Assembly: GCA_021158735.1 (NCBI GenBank)
Contig: JAGGUC010000136.1
Coordinates: 1-7,408, forward strand
From: Desulfurococcales archaeon
GTDB lineage: Archaea; Thermoproteota; Thermoprotei_A; Sulfolobales; NBVN01
Reading direction: 5' to 3'
DNA: 7,408 nucleotides
Under the pieces are notes generated by a model. It was given only the letters and a program-made list of their open reading frames with translations. It ran no database searches and had not been told where the DNA came from. Below, piece after piece: positions 1 through 4,730 of the stretch; within the stretch, counting starts at the first letter, position 1; every line of letters begins with the position of its first letter. A program made the position numbers and the translations under genes.

Positions 1-2
1 AA

Positions 3-11
3 GGTTTATAC
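3..11 (+). promoter_or_regulatory. TATA-box promoter of the Hsp20 gene
   Basis: GGTTTATAC near the left edge matches an archaeal TATA box. It lies about 35 bases before the ATG at 42, which puts the transcript start near 32-35 and leaves a leader of only about 10 bases. Any BRE or further regulatory site would lie outside the window. Confidence 0.55.
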
Positions 12-41
12 ACCCTCAAGTACCTTTTTGCTGGGGAAATA

Positions 42-377
42 ATGCGGAAGAGCACATCACGTGACCGCGATTATGATGATGAAATATGGGATGAAATAGA
101 CAGTGACCTAACATTATTCAGGTACTTTGTTTCTGAACCAATGATTGAGGTCAGGGATGAAGGCGATGAGATTAGGGTCCTCATGGAGGCTAATGGGTCG
201 CGGGCAAGAGATGTAGCAGTAGAGGTCATTAGACCTAAATTTCTGGATGTCAGCTTGAAGTATAAGGGCAGGCACATCAGAAAAAGAATTGAGTTACCTA
301 CGAAAGTAAGGAGTACTGGGCACCAAGTAAAGATAAAGAACGGCGTACTACAGGTGATCCTGCATAAATCACGGTAA
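42..377 (+). CDS. hsp20: Small heat-shock protein, Hsp20/alpha-crystallin family
   Basis: A 111-residue protein with an acidic N-terminal arm (residues 8-22) and an alpha-crystallin-like beta-sandwich domain at about 33-109. Visible hallmarks are EPMIEVRDEGDEIRVLMEANG at the start, the RIELP strand at 82-86 and the NGVLQV signature at 100-105, which matches the family's A/N-G-V-L-x-V motif. Small heat-shock proteins hold unfolding proteins in the cytoplasm as ATP-independent oligomers. This one is short: it ends right after the last core strand and lacks the C-terminal extension with the I-x-I/V motif that links dimers in most Hsp20 oligomers, so it may form smaller assemblies. The ATG fits a TATA box about 35 bases upstream, and a GGGG at 33-36 is at best a weak ribosome site. 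The gene appears to be a single unit. Family assignment is strong; the client range is unknown. Confidence 0.85.
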   Translation: MRKSTSRDRDYDDEIWDEIDSDLTLFRYFVSEPMIEVRDEGDEIRVLMEANGSRARDVAVEVIRPKFLDVSLKYKGRHIRKRIELPTKVRSTGHQVKIKNGVLQVILHKSR

Positions 378-458
378 GGAAGCCTAATTATTTCGCGGTA
401 CATGACATGAGTTTCCTAGCAGTACATTCTAATTATGCTTCTCCGGTACTTTGCTTGA

Positions 459-474
459 AGTTACTTTAATTACC
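459..474 (+). promoter_or_regulatory. Promoter of the SRP RNA gene
   Basis: ACTTTAATTA, centred near 467, is a good archaeal TATA box about 29 bases before the inferred 5' end of the SRP RNA at 497. An imperfect CTTAA-GCA-TTAAG inverted repeat at about 476-488 lies between the TATA box and the start; its meaning is unknown. Confidence 0.6.
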
Positions 475-496
475 TCTTAAGCATTAAGTAATTACA

Positions 497-807
497 GGTG
501 CGCGGGTAGGGCCGGGAGGGTCGCCGCCTCCCCCAGCCGAAGGCGTAAAGCGGGGCCAGTAACTCTCACCTCTGAGGCAGTCCCTACATATTGCCCCACG
601 GCCAGCGGTGAATCCCGCCTCGTGGGGCCGGCGGTGGCGGAGGACCTCCCTGAGGGGAGGTGCCTACCGCCTTTGCGGGGGGAACCCGGCCAGGCCCGGA
701 AGGGAGCAACCTAACCCCTGACGCCGGCGTTCACGGGTCACCGGGAGGAGGACGGCGTGGGTCAACAGTATGTAGGGGTTGCCTCAGAGGTGAGGGGACC
801 GCGCACC
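497..807 (+). ncRNA. ffs: Archaeal signal recognition particle RNA (7S RNA)
   Basis: A GC-rich block of about 311 nt in AT-rich surroundings, the usual length for archaeal SRP RNA. The universally conserved helix 8 (domain IV), where SRP54 binds, is visible around 686-720 with its core GGCCAGGCCCGGAAGGGAGC. The ends close as helix 1, GGTGCGC at 497-503 pairing with GCGCACC at 801-807; bacterial SRP RNAs lack this helix. The long helix 5 is clear: CTCACCTCTGAGGCA (565-579) pairs exactly with 780-794, and CCCTACATA (582-590) with 769-777. The 5' segment at about 505-555 is the Alu-like domain, and the arm at 600-680 is helix 6, the SRP19 site. The RNA scaffolds SRP19 and SRP54 to deliver nascent membrane and secreted proteins to the translocon. 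Ends are inferred from pairing and could be off by a few bases. The convergent protease gene stops only 18 bases downstream. Confidence 0.96.
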
Positions 808-825
808 TTACTAGGCTGAGCATTG

Positions 826-1968
826 TCATATGAATCTCATTAGCCCTATGAGCAGCAACACTATGGTGAAGGCAACAGTAAATGACTGCACCACCTTATT
901 GAAGTGCTCGAGGTTGTACCTACGCAGTAATTCAGCTATAATTCTGGCACCGTCAGTAATATACAGTGGTGCTGCATTAAGCATGGCTAGCGATATGTTG
1001 ACTATCTGAAGCCAGTACAGAAACCTACCTAAGTGGATAGCATACGACGGGGTTTCCTCCGTCGGTAGCTCAGTAATGTAAACCCCTAACTTATCCCTAC
1101 CGCTCTCCTTGAACACTCTGAAGTACTTGACCCCTGAAGTAGCCTTAACTACCTCTCCCTCTATCTTTACAGGTACTACCTTAAGTAATAGGGTAATGTT
1201 TACATTCCTGTACCTGCTCAGCACTTCTCTCAAGTCATTAATTGACTTTATCGGTGTGTCGTTAATTGCTAGAATAATACATGGTGTGGGTAACCCTGCC
1301 CTAACCGCTGGTGCGCTCTGATCTTCACTCAGTCCAACAACCACTACGGCAGTGGTTATTTGAGCTAATACGGGCTGTATGCACGCTGTAGCTAGCAGAA
1401 AAAGCAGTGTGTTAGCAAGAATACCAGCGGAGAAAACTCTAACCTTACTTTTAAGTGATGCATGAGCTAGTCTCTCTTCATTAAGCCTAACGTAAGCTAG
1501 CGGAAAGATGAAGAGTATTCCAGCACCCCATGCCTCAACCTCAAGGCCGTCTAAGTAAGCCGCCAGTGCATGAAATACCTCATGTAGAGCTATACCTATA
1601 GCTGCCGCTAACAGTAGGTACAGAAACGCATGCAAGCTAACGGTAACACCGGGAATTACTGGGACAAACGGCGAGGTGACCTGAGCTGATGCAGTAAACA
1701 TTGACCTAATAAGTGATATAACTGAAGGAATGAGTAGCCAGTAAAACAACGCTAACAGGGCAGCAAAATTCACTGCACCAACTGCCAATACTGCGACCTT
1801 AACCCTCCTAGCTCCTGCAAACCTTACTAGCTCAGGACCCTTACCCAAGTCAACCAACACAGTAAAAAGGTGAATACTCACTCCCTTCTTCTCAAGCTTA
1901 CTCCTGAACTCAGGCATCATATTGATTACTAAATAAATAAGAACCTCAGCAACAACAATTCCTACCAA
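826..1968 (-). CDS. Membrane metalloprotease, site-2 protease (M50) family, with PDZ-like domain
   Basis: A 380-residue polytopic membrane protein with the S2P signature. The zinc motif H129-E-V-F-H133 lies in a hydrophobic segment (about 112-135). FSAGILANTLL at 179-189 matches the family's A-G-x-x-x-N segment, and NAAPLYITDGARI (331-343) supplies the third zinc ligand, D339, in the place of the usual N-x-x-P-x-x-x-D-G. Between them, residues about 212-265 look like a PDZ domain (AVRAGLPTPCIILAINDTPI followed by a helix). Other likely membrane segments are at 1-19, 57-80, 143-160, 314-335 and 362-380. Such proteases cut membrane-anchored substrates inside the bilayer, often releasing regulators or clearing anchors. 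The start is TTG at 1968: the frame has a stop at 1993-1995, and no ATG or GTG lies between. An internal ATG near residue 17 would remove the first membrane segment. The natural substrate is unknown; the divergently encoded single-pass protein at 2089 is a candidate only by proximity. Confidence 0.9.
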   Translation of the reverse strand: MVGIVVAEVLIYLVINMMPEFRSKLEKKGVSIHLFTVLVDLGKGPELVRFAGARRVKVAVLAVGAVNFAALLALFYWLLIPSVISLIRSMFTASAQVTSPFVPVIPGVTVSLHAFLYLLLAAAIGIALHEVFHALAAYLDGLEVEAWGAGILFIFPLAYVRLNEERLAHASLKSKVRVFSAGILANTLLFLLATACIQPVLAQITTAVVVVGLSEDQSAPAVRAGLPTPCIILAINDTPIKSINDLREVLSRYRNVNITLLLKVVPVKIEGEVVKATSGVKYFRVFKESGRDKLGVYITELPTEETPSYAIHLGRFLYWLQIVNISLAMLNAAPLYITDGARIIAELLRRYNLEHFNKVVQSFTVAFTIVLLLIGLMRFI

Positions 1969-1988
1969 GACAATATAAGCTGGTTCCG

Positions 1989-2003
1989 TCCCCTATCCCC
2001 TAA
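1989..2003. repeat. Tandem TCCCCTA direct repeat at the predicted protease transcription start
   Basis: TCCCCTA occurs twice back to back (1989-1995 and 1996-2002). ATCCCCTAA at 1995-2003 is a near copy of one half of the perfect palindrome at 2064-2079, with one T missing. It overlaps the transcript start expected for the protease gene (about 2002). It is a candidate operator; no regulator is identified. Confidence 0.4.
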
Positions 2004-2021
2004 ACACACACATCATGCTAA

Positions 2022-2034
2022 GCATTAAAAACTC
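2022..2034 (-). promoter_or_regulatory. Probable TATA box of the protease gene
   Basis: Read on the minus strand, GAGTTTTTAATGC resembles an archaeal TATA box. It predicts a start near 2002 and a leader of about 30 bases before the TTG at 1968. The sequence is a moderate match only. Confidence 0.4.
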
Positions 2035-2042
2035 AGCTAAAT

Positions 2043-2053
2043 AACTTTTTAAT
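2043..2053 (+). promoter_or_regulatory. TATA box of the small membrane protein gene
   Basis: AACTTTTTAAT is an archaeal TATA-like sequence centred about 41 bases before the ATG at 2089. It predicts transcription starting near 2074, inside the palindrome at 2064-2079. Confidence 0.5.
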
Positions 2054-2063
2054 CTCATCAAAC

Positions 2064-2079
2064 ATCCCCTTAAGGGGAT
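2064..2079. repeat. 16-bp perfect palindrome, candidate operator
   Basis: ATCCCCTTAAGGGGAT is a perfect 16-bp palindrome. It covers the predicted transcription start of the small membrane protein gene, where a bound dimeric (for example winged-helix) regulator would block polymerase. A related half-site sits at the protease start on the other side of the same spacer. A short RNA hairpin in the leader is the alternative, but the palindrome has no spacer bases for a loop, which favours a DNA-binding site. Confidence 0.5.
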
Positions 2080-2088
2080 ATCACCGAA

Positions 2089-2331
2089 ATGTCACCTAGG
2101 CAGAGGAAGAAAACCGAATATAAAATACCAGGAGTGATAATGCTGTTAGCTTTAATAGCTGCCGCAATAGCCCTAGGCATCTACGGTCTTCAGCAGTCAG
2201 AACAGTACTCGAATACTACACTAACCACACCTACCACGGAAAGTAATGTAACTACAACCCAATCAACACCAGCACCGAGTAGCTCACCTACTCAAACCTC
2301 AGAAACTGAATTAAACACATCTTCTACTTAA
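2089..2331 (+). CDS. Small single-pass membrane protein with Thr/Ser-rich outer tail
   Basis: An 80-residue protein I do not recognise. A basic N-terminus (RQRKK at 4-8) precedes one hydrophobic segment at about 14-34, so the N-terminus should stay in the cytoplasm and the rest lie outside. Residues 35-80 are low-complexity, dominated by Thr, Ser, Pro and Asn, with three N-glycosylation sequons (N42-T-T, N53-V-T, N76-T-S), as in stalks of archaeal surface proteins. The segment has no lipobox cysteine, so it could be an uncleaved anchor or a signal peptide. It is divergent from the site-2-protease gene, shares a putative operator with it, and overlaps the nuclease gene tail to tail by 21 bp. 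The topology and TATA box support a real gene; no function can be assigned. Confidence 0.7.
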   Translation: MSPRQRKKTEYKIPGVIMLLALIAAAIALGIYGLQQSEQYSNTTLTTPTTESNVTTTQSTPAPSSSPTQTSETELNTSST

Positions 2332-3009
2332 GAAGCAGGGATTTCTGACCAGTATTTCACTCCTAAAAACATCTACATAGTACGTCAGATTAGCAATGAA
2401 ATCCCTGAACGACAGTATAGGGACAATAACAGCTCCGTTGATAGCGCCTTTAAGCACCTGTGTTAATGTAACTATTACAGGCACCAAATACTCAGCACGC
2501 GCTAATGCAGGATACTTAGGCATAATAAAGCCACACTCCCTAGCTAATTCCTCAATCTTAGCACTGTGCTCTTGAGCAACAATCCTTAATTTACCGCTCT
2601 TTCTGTACCCCGGCTTCCAATGCTTGCAGTCGATTACTAAACAAAGCCTTGAGACCTCATCAATACCCAGCACATCGATCTCAAATCTCCTCTTAGTAAA
2701 CCTGACACCCCTAAACACAGTGAATCCAGACTTACTCAGATACCTAGTCACTAATACCTCGAAGTCAGCCCAACTAAGGAATTTAGAGACCTCCTCCGGG
2801 TCGGCTCCAAGCTCCACAGCCCTCAGAGCCAGTGGAACTAGAGTCGAGAAACAGATACCACCACCTAAGGTCTTCTGGTAGACATCCTCCGTAAGTACGT
2901 TTAGGCGGGTCAGGACACCCTCTTCATCCCCTGAAAGCTTAGTACATCTATTACTAGACAGCTTCTCCAGCAGTGCTTCCAAAAAAGACCTTAGGTCAGC
3001 CGGTTGCAT
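2311..3009 (-). CDS. PD-(D/E)XK nuclease-like protein (Mrr/restriction-endonuclease-like fold)
   Basis: A 232-residue protein. The central region has the order of a restriction-endonuclease-like core: a helix with an acidic residue (WADFEVLVTRYLSKSGFTV, E84), a strand with RRFEIDVLG (D112), then LCLVIDCKHWK, giving D127-x-K129. D112, D127 and K129 fit the metal-binding and catalytic triad of PD-(D/E)XK enzymes; D-x-K in place of E-x-K is common in the superfamily. The N-terminal 75 residues are helical and unassigned; the C-terminal part (175-220) has beta strands and may complete the fold. Archaeal relatives of the Mrr group are often annotated as restriction or repair nucleases, but no methyltransferase or other defence gene is nearby, so DNA repair or housekeeping is as likely. 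The start is ATG at 3009: it has a strong GGTGA ribosome site at the right spacing and a TGA 9 bases upstream in frame. The substrate is unknown. Confidence 0.75.
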   Translation of the reverse strand: MQPADLRSFLEALLEKLSSNRCTKLSGDEEGVLTRLNVLTEDVYQKTLGGGICFSTLVPLALRAVELGADPEEVSKFLSWADFEVLVTRYLSKSGFTVFRGVRFTKRRFEIDVLGIDEVSRLCLVIDCKHWKPGYRKSGKLRIVAQEHSAKIEELARECGFIMPKYPALARAEYLVPVIVTLTQVLKGAINGAVIVPILSFRDFIANLTYYVDVFRSEILVRNPCFLSRRCV

Positions 3010-3015
3010 CCGTCT

Positions 3016-3020
3016 TCACC
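3016..3020 (-). promoter_or_regulatory. Ribosome binding site deciding the nuclease start
   Basis: On the minus strand GGTGA lies six bases before the ATG at 3009, matching the archaeal anti-Shine-Dalgarno sequence. A second, stronger GGAGGTGA lies further upstream at 3031-3038, inside a 15-codon upstream frame. Both suggest a leadered transcript, unlike most genes in the window. Confidence 0.6.
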
Positions 3021-3071
3021 GACTCCGCGTTCACCTCCTTCATCACTCACATGTTATTCTCTTTAAGGAAG

Positions 3072-3085
3072 CTATTAAGTAATAG
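3072..3085. repeat. Inverted repeat in the nuclease / 3145-gene divergent spacer
   Basis: CTATTA-AG-TAATAG is a 6+6 inverted repeat. A TATA-like TTATAATTAC on the minus strand at about 3092-3101 would start nuclease transcription near 3070, placing this repeat just upstream of the start, where a repressor could act. The region is AT-rich, so chance is possible. Confidence 0.3.
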
Positions 3086-3110
3086 AGGATGTGTAATTAT
3101 AACTTCAAAA

Positions 3111-3121
3111 CTATTTTTAAG
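3111..3121 (+). promoter_or_regulatory. TATA box of the gene at 3145
   Basis: CTATTTTTAAG is a good archaeal TATA box centred near 3116. It predicts a transcript start near 3142, almost on the GTG at 3145, so translation would be leaderless from the GTG or have a very short leader to the ATG at 3157. Confidence 0.6.
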
Positions 3122-3144
3122 TCCCTAACGGAGTGGGTTCTTGA

Positions 3145-3579
3145 GTGGGACGAAGTATGTCTTCATCAACAAGTAGGATACTTGCCTCGCTCAACTCTCT
3201 GAGTGAGTGGGTAGAGATGCAGAAGAGGGCAATAGAGATCTTCAGAAACTTGGAAAAACAGCTAGTAAATGCCGATAGACTGACCTTAGTGTTAATGACT
3301 AGGCAGGCATTCCAGCACATGATCAAGACACTGAAGGCCTTCGACCAATGGCTCACCGATCCATTCATACTCAACTACATAACTAAGGACATGCTAATTG
3401 ATGTATGGGAAACAACATTTAAATTACTGAATGAATTGCTAGAGCTTGATATAAGGCACACTCAGGCAGTTAAGAAAGCAGCCGAGAAGATGATTAAGGA
3501 GGGCAGATTACCTCCAATACTGAGTATTAGAAGAAGTAGTGAGGAGGAATCTGAGAGGAGGGCTTTCTTCCCCCTCTAA
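3145..3579 (+). CDS. Conserved archaeal helical protein, possibly DUF2153 family
   Basis: A 144-residue protein predicted to be nearly all helix, without membrane segments. The conserved-looking core runs from about residue 15 to 125: SEWVEMQKRAIEIFRNLEKQ, then TRQAFQHMIKTLKAFDQWL, then WETTFKLLNELLELDIRHT. From memory this resembles the crenarchaeal family DUF2153 (about 140 residues, function unknown), but I cannot confirm it. The C-terminal 20 residues are charged and probably disordered. The GTG at 3145 and the in-frame ATG at 3157 are both possible; the TATA box puts the transcript start next to the GTG, favouring leaderless use of GTG. The gene is divergent from the nuclease gene and 65 bases ahead of hxlB, which has its own promoter. 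I assign no function. Confidence 0.75.
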   Translation: MGRSMSSSTSRILASLNSLSEWVEMQKRAIEIFRNLEKQLVNADRLTLVLMTRQAFQHMIKTLKAFDQWLTDPFILNYITKDMLIDVWETTFKLLNELLELDIRHTQAVKKAAEKMIKEGRLPPILSIRRSSEEESERRAFFPL

Positions 3580-3602
3580 GAGCTGGGTGAGGCAGCAACC
3601 CA

Positions 3603-3614
3603 TAAGCTTTTATC
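3603..3614 (+). promoter_or_regulatory. TATA box of hxlB
   Basis: TAAGCTTTTATC has an archaeal TATA-like core centred near 3609, about 36 bases before the TTG at 3645. The predicted start near 3634 leaves a leader of about 10 bases with a weak AAGGGA at 3635-3640. Confidence 0.45.
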
Positions 3615-3644
3615 CCTCAGGACTGTTGTTAATCAAGGGACTAG

Positions 3645-4247
3645 TTGAGGGTATTTAGGGAATCCTTCACAGCGATCTCGAAATTTATTCTCTTCTCACT
3701 AGACTTCATAAAGGAGAGCGATATAAGCAAGTTTATTGAGACACTCTACTCAGCTTACAAGGACGGGAAGAAAGTACTGATAATAGGTGCTGGGCGCTCA
3801 GGACTAGTTGGCAAAGCATTTGCTATGAGATTGATGCATCTCGGATTCAGCGTCTACGTCTTAGGTGAGACCATAGTGCCTGCGCTAAACCCCGGAGACA
3901 TAGTCATAGCTATTTCAGGCTCAGGGAGAACCAAGCTAGTAGTTACTGCAGCCGAGGTATCGAAGTCTATAGGAGCTAGAGTAATTGCTGTCACATCATT
4001 CCGTAACTCCCCGCTGGCACAGATTTCCGACTTAGTGATAGAGGTACCTGGCAGAACGAAGATAAGCAGTGAGGATGACTATAACGTCAGGCAGTTAATA
4101 GGAATCTACGAGCCCCTCGCACCGCTGGGAACGCTCTTTGAAGTAACCACGATGGTCACCTTAGACGCCATAATATCGGAGTTAATGACAAGATTAGGTA
4201 AGACTGAAGAGGACTTAAGGCAAAGGCATGCTAACATTGAGATCTAA
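3645..4247 (+). CDS. hxlB: 6-phospho-3-hexuloisomerase (SIS domain)
   Basis: A 200-residue cytoplasmic sugar-phosphate isomerase of the SIS family. It interconverts 3-hexulose-6-phosphate and fructose-6-phosphate. In archaea without an oxidative pentose pathway it works with hexulose-6-phosphate synthase, in the reverse ribulose monophosphate direction, to make ribulose-5-phosphate and release formaldehyde. Visible hallmarks are the phosphosugar loop G48-A-G-R-S-G53, the second loop SGSGRT at 91-96, RVIAVTSFRNSPLAQISDLVI (112-132), the conserved YEPLAPLGTLFE (155-166) and the C-terminal RQRHANIE (192-199), which together single out hexuloisomerases among SIS proteins. Length is normal for the family, with no fused synthase domain; the synthase is not in this window. 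The start is TTG: a TAG lies directly before it (3642-3644), so no earlier start is possible. Confidence 0.93.
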   Translation: MRVFRESFTAISKFILFSLDFIKESDISKFIETLYSAYKDGKKVLIIGAGRSGLVGKAFAMRLMHLGFSVYVLGETIVPALNPGDIVIAISGSGRTKLVVTAAEVSKSIGARVIAVTSFRNSPLAQISDLVIEVPGRTKISSEDDYNVRQLIGIYEPLAPLGTLFEVTTMVTLDAIISELMTRLGKTEEDLRQRHANIEI

Positions 4248-4258
4248 ATTTAGTACTT

Positions 4259-4270
4259 CTTATAAAATAC
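4259..4270 (+). promoter_or_regulatory. TATA-like element ahead of the kink-turn RNA
   Basis: CTTATAAAATAC is a strong archaeal TATA box only 12 bases after the hxlB stop. It predicts a transcript start near 4290, just ahead of the structured element at 4308-4420, and no protein start follows it. It suggests the RNA has its own promoter and is not only the hxlB 3' end. Confidence 0.45.
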
Positions 4271-4307
4271 ATGATTAAGGATACCTTGGTTAATCTTAAT
4301 TTCTAAA

Positions 4308-4420
4308 ACCGCTCCCGAAGGGCGGTGAGGAGTTCCGAGCCGTGCCGTGATGAACCTGAGGGTGATCATGAACGAATATCAAATACCACGAAAAATCACT
4401 CCCAGGTGAACGGCTCTGAA
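4308..4420 (+). ncRNA. Candidate structured RNA with a kink-turn
   Basis: A GC-rich block in an AT-rich spacer, folding as two elements. First is a hairpin, ACCGCTC (4308-4314) with GGGCGGT (4320-4326), loop CCGAA. Second is a long arm with a canonical kink-turn: stem GCCGT (4344-4348) with ACGGC (4410-4414); three loop bases GAT (4349-4351); GA (4352-4353) opposite GA (4408-4409) for the tandem sheared G.A pairs; then a 13-pair stem, ACCTGAGGGTGAT (4354-4366) with ATCACTCCCAGGT (4395-4407), containing one A-C mismatch and one G-U. The apical loop is 28 nt (4367-4394). Kink-turns of this layout bind L7Ae, a shared protein of archaeal C/D and H/ACA RNPs, RNase P and the ribosome. I find no ACA tail and no RNase P signature, so the class is unknown. 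T-rich sequence at 4453-4460 may end the transcript. Ends are approximate. Confidence 0.55.
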
Positions 4421-4548
4421 ATTAAATAATTTAAAATACTATTAATTCCCCACTTTTTATATAAAATTTAATATTATTGTATTATGTAGTAGTGAATTAA
4501 GTACTTAATCACACACATGAAGTGCGTCAGTAACCCCTGGTGACACCG

Positions 4549-4565
4549 CATATACTTTATTTACT
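4549..4565 (+). promoter_or_regulatory. Promoter of the C/D sRNA
   Basis: The stretch around ATATACTTTATTTA (4550-4563) has a TATA-box core centred near 4556. It predicts a transcript start near 4582, just before the C box, which is where a stand-alone C/D sRNA should begin. Confidence 0.45.
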
Positions 4566-4582
4566 CTTTTCTGAATCTAGAT

Positions 4583-4652
4583 CATGTAGTGATGATGATG
4601 TTCTTCCCGACCGCTACTGAATAGGTGAGGATGCGGTGGCTGTCTGAGCAAT
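4583..4652 (+). ncRNA. Box C/D guide sRNA candidate
   Basis: All four boxes of an archaeal C/D sRNA appear in order: C box ATGATGA at 4592-4598 (or GTGATGA at 4589-4595), D' CTGA at 4617-4620, C' GTGAGGA at 4625-4631 (one change from RTGATGA) and D CTGA at 4644-4647. The D'-C' gap is 4 nt and the C'-D guide is 12 nt, both typical; the C-D' guide region is 18 nt, longer than usual. Such RNAs guide fibrillarin, with L7Ae and Nop5, to 2'-O-methylate rRNA or tRNA at the base paired to the fifth guide position before D or D'. The D guide TGCGGTGGCTGT would methylate a C within ACAGCCACC; from memory this resembles the 23S GTPase-centre segment around E. coli C1075. No terminal stem is obvious, which archaeal members often lack. 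No protein frame covers the region. Confidence 0.65.
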
Positions 4653-4730
4653 CGTAGCAACTTCTATTAATTAATCATGAATAAATTATTACTTTTGAAC
4701 ACGTATTTCAGGATGCGGGTGTACTAGGCG

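Larger units (their letters stand above)
4248..4730. other. 483-bp spacer without protein genes
   Basis: Between hxlB and the JAMM-like gene I see the kink-turn RNA candidate and the C/D sRNA. The rest is AT-rich. Stretch 4425-4510 is almost all A/T, with a TATA-like CTTTTTATATAAA at 4453-4465 that could serve as a T-rich terminator for the first RNA or a promoter. The segment 4521-4549 is richer in GC and could form a weak hairpin (GCGTCA with TGA-CAC-CGC), which I do not call as a gene. Confidence 0.6.

Noticed and set aside
71..403. 110-codon open frame antisense to the Hsp20 gene
   Set aside because: Its translation looks like no known protein and it mirrors the Hsp20 frame, which has clear family motifs and a promoter.
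4347..4419. Box C/D reading of the kink-turn element (GTGATGA at 4347, CTGA at 4356 and 4416)
   Set aside because: The first CTGA is only two bases after the C-like box, leaving no guide, and both strands of the supposed guide region are paired in a 13-bp stem. The kink-turn hairpin explains the same bases better.
4308..4420. RNase P RNA, suggested by GAGGAGTTCCGAGCC at 4327-4341
   Set aside because: The conserved RNase P blocks (a full GAGGAAAGTCC and the distal ACAGAA-type block) are missing and the element is too short even for the reduced archaeal type.
4521..4549. Possible third small RNA or hairpin in the 4248-4730 spacer
   Set aside because: The pairing needs a three-base bulge and a long loop, no box motifs are present, and it may simply be upstream promoter sequence of the C/D sRNA.
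4589..4600. GATGATGATG microsatellite-like repeat
   Set aside because: It is better explained as a C box of the C/D sRNA with one extra ATG step; it is too short to call a repeat.
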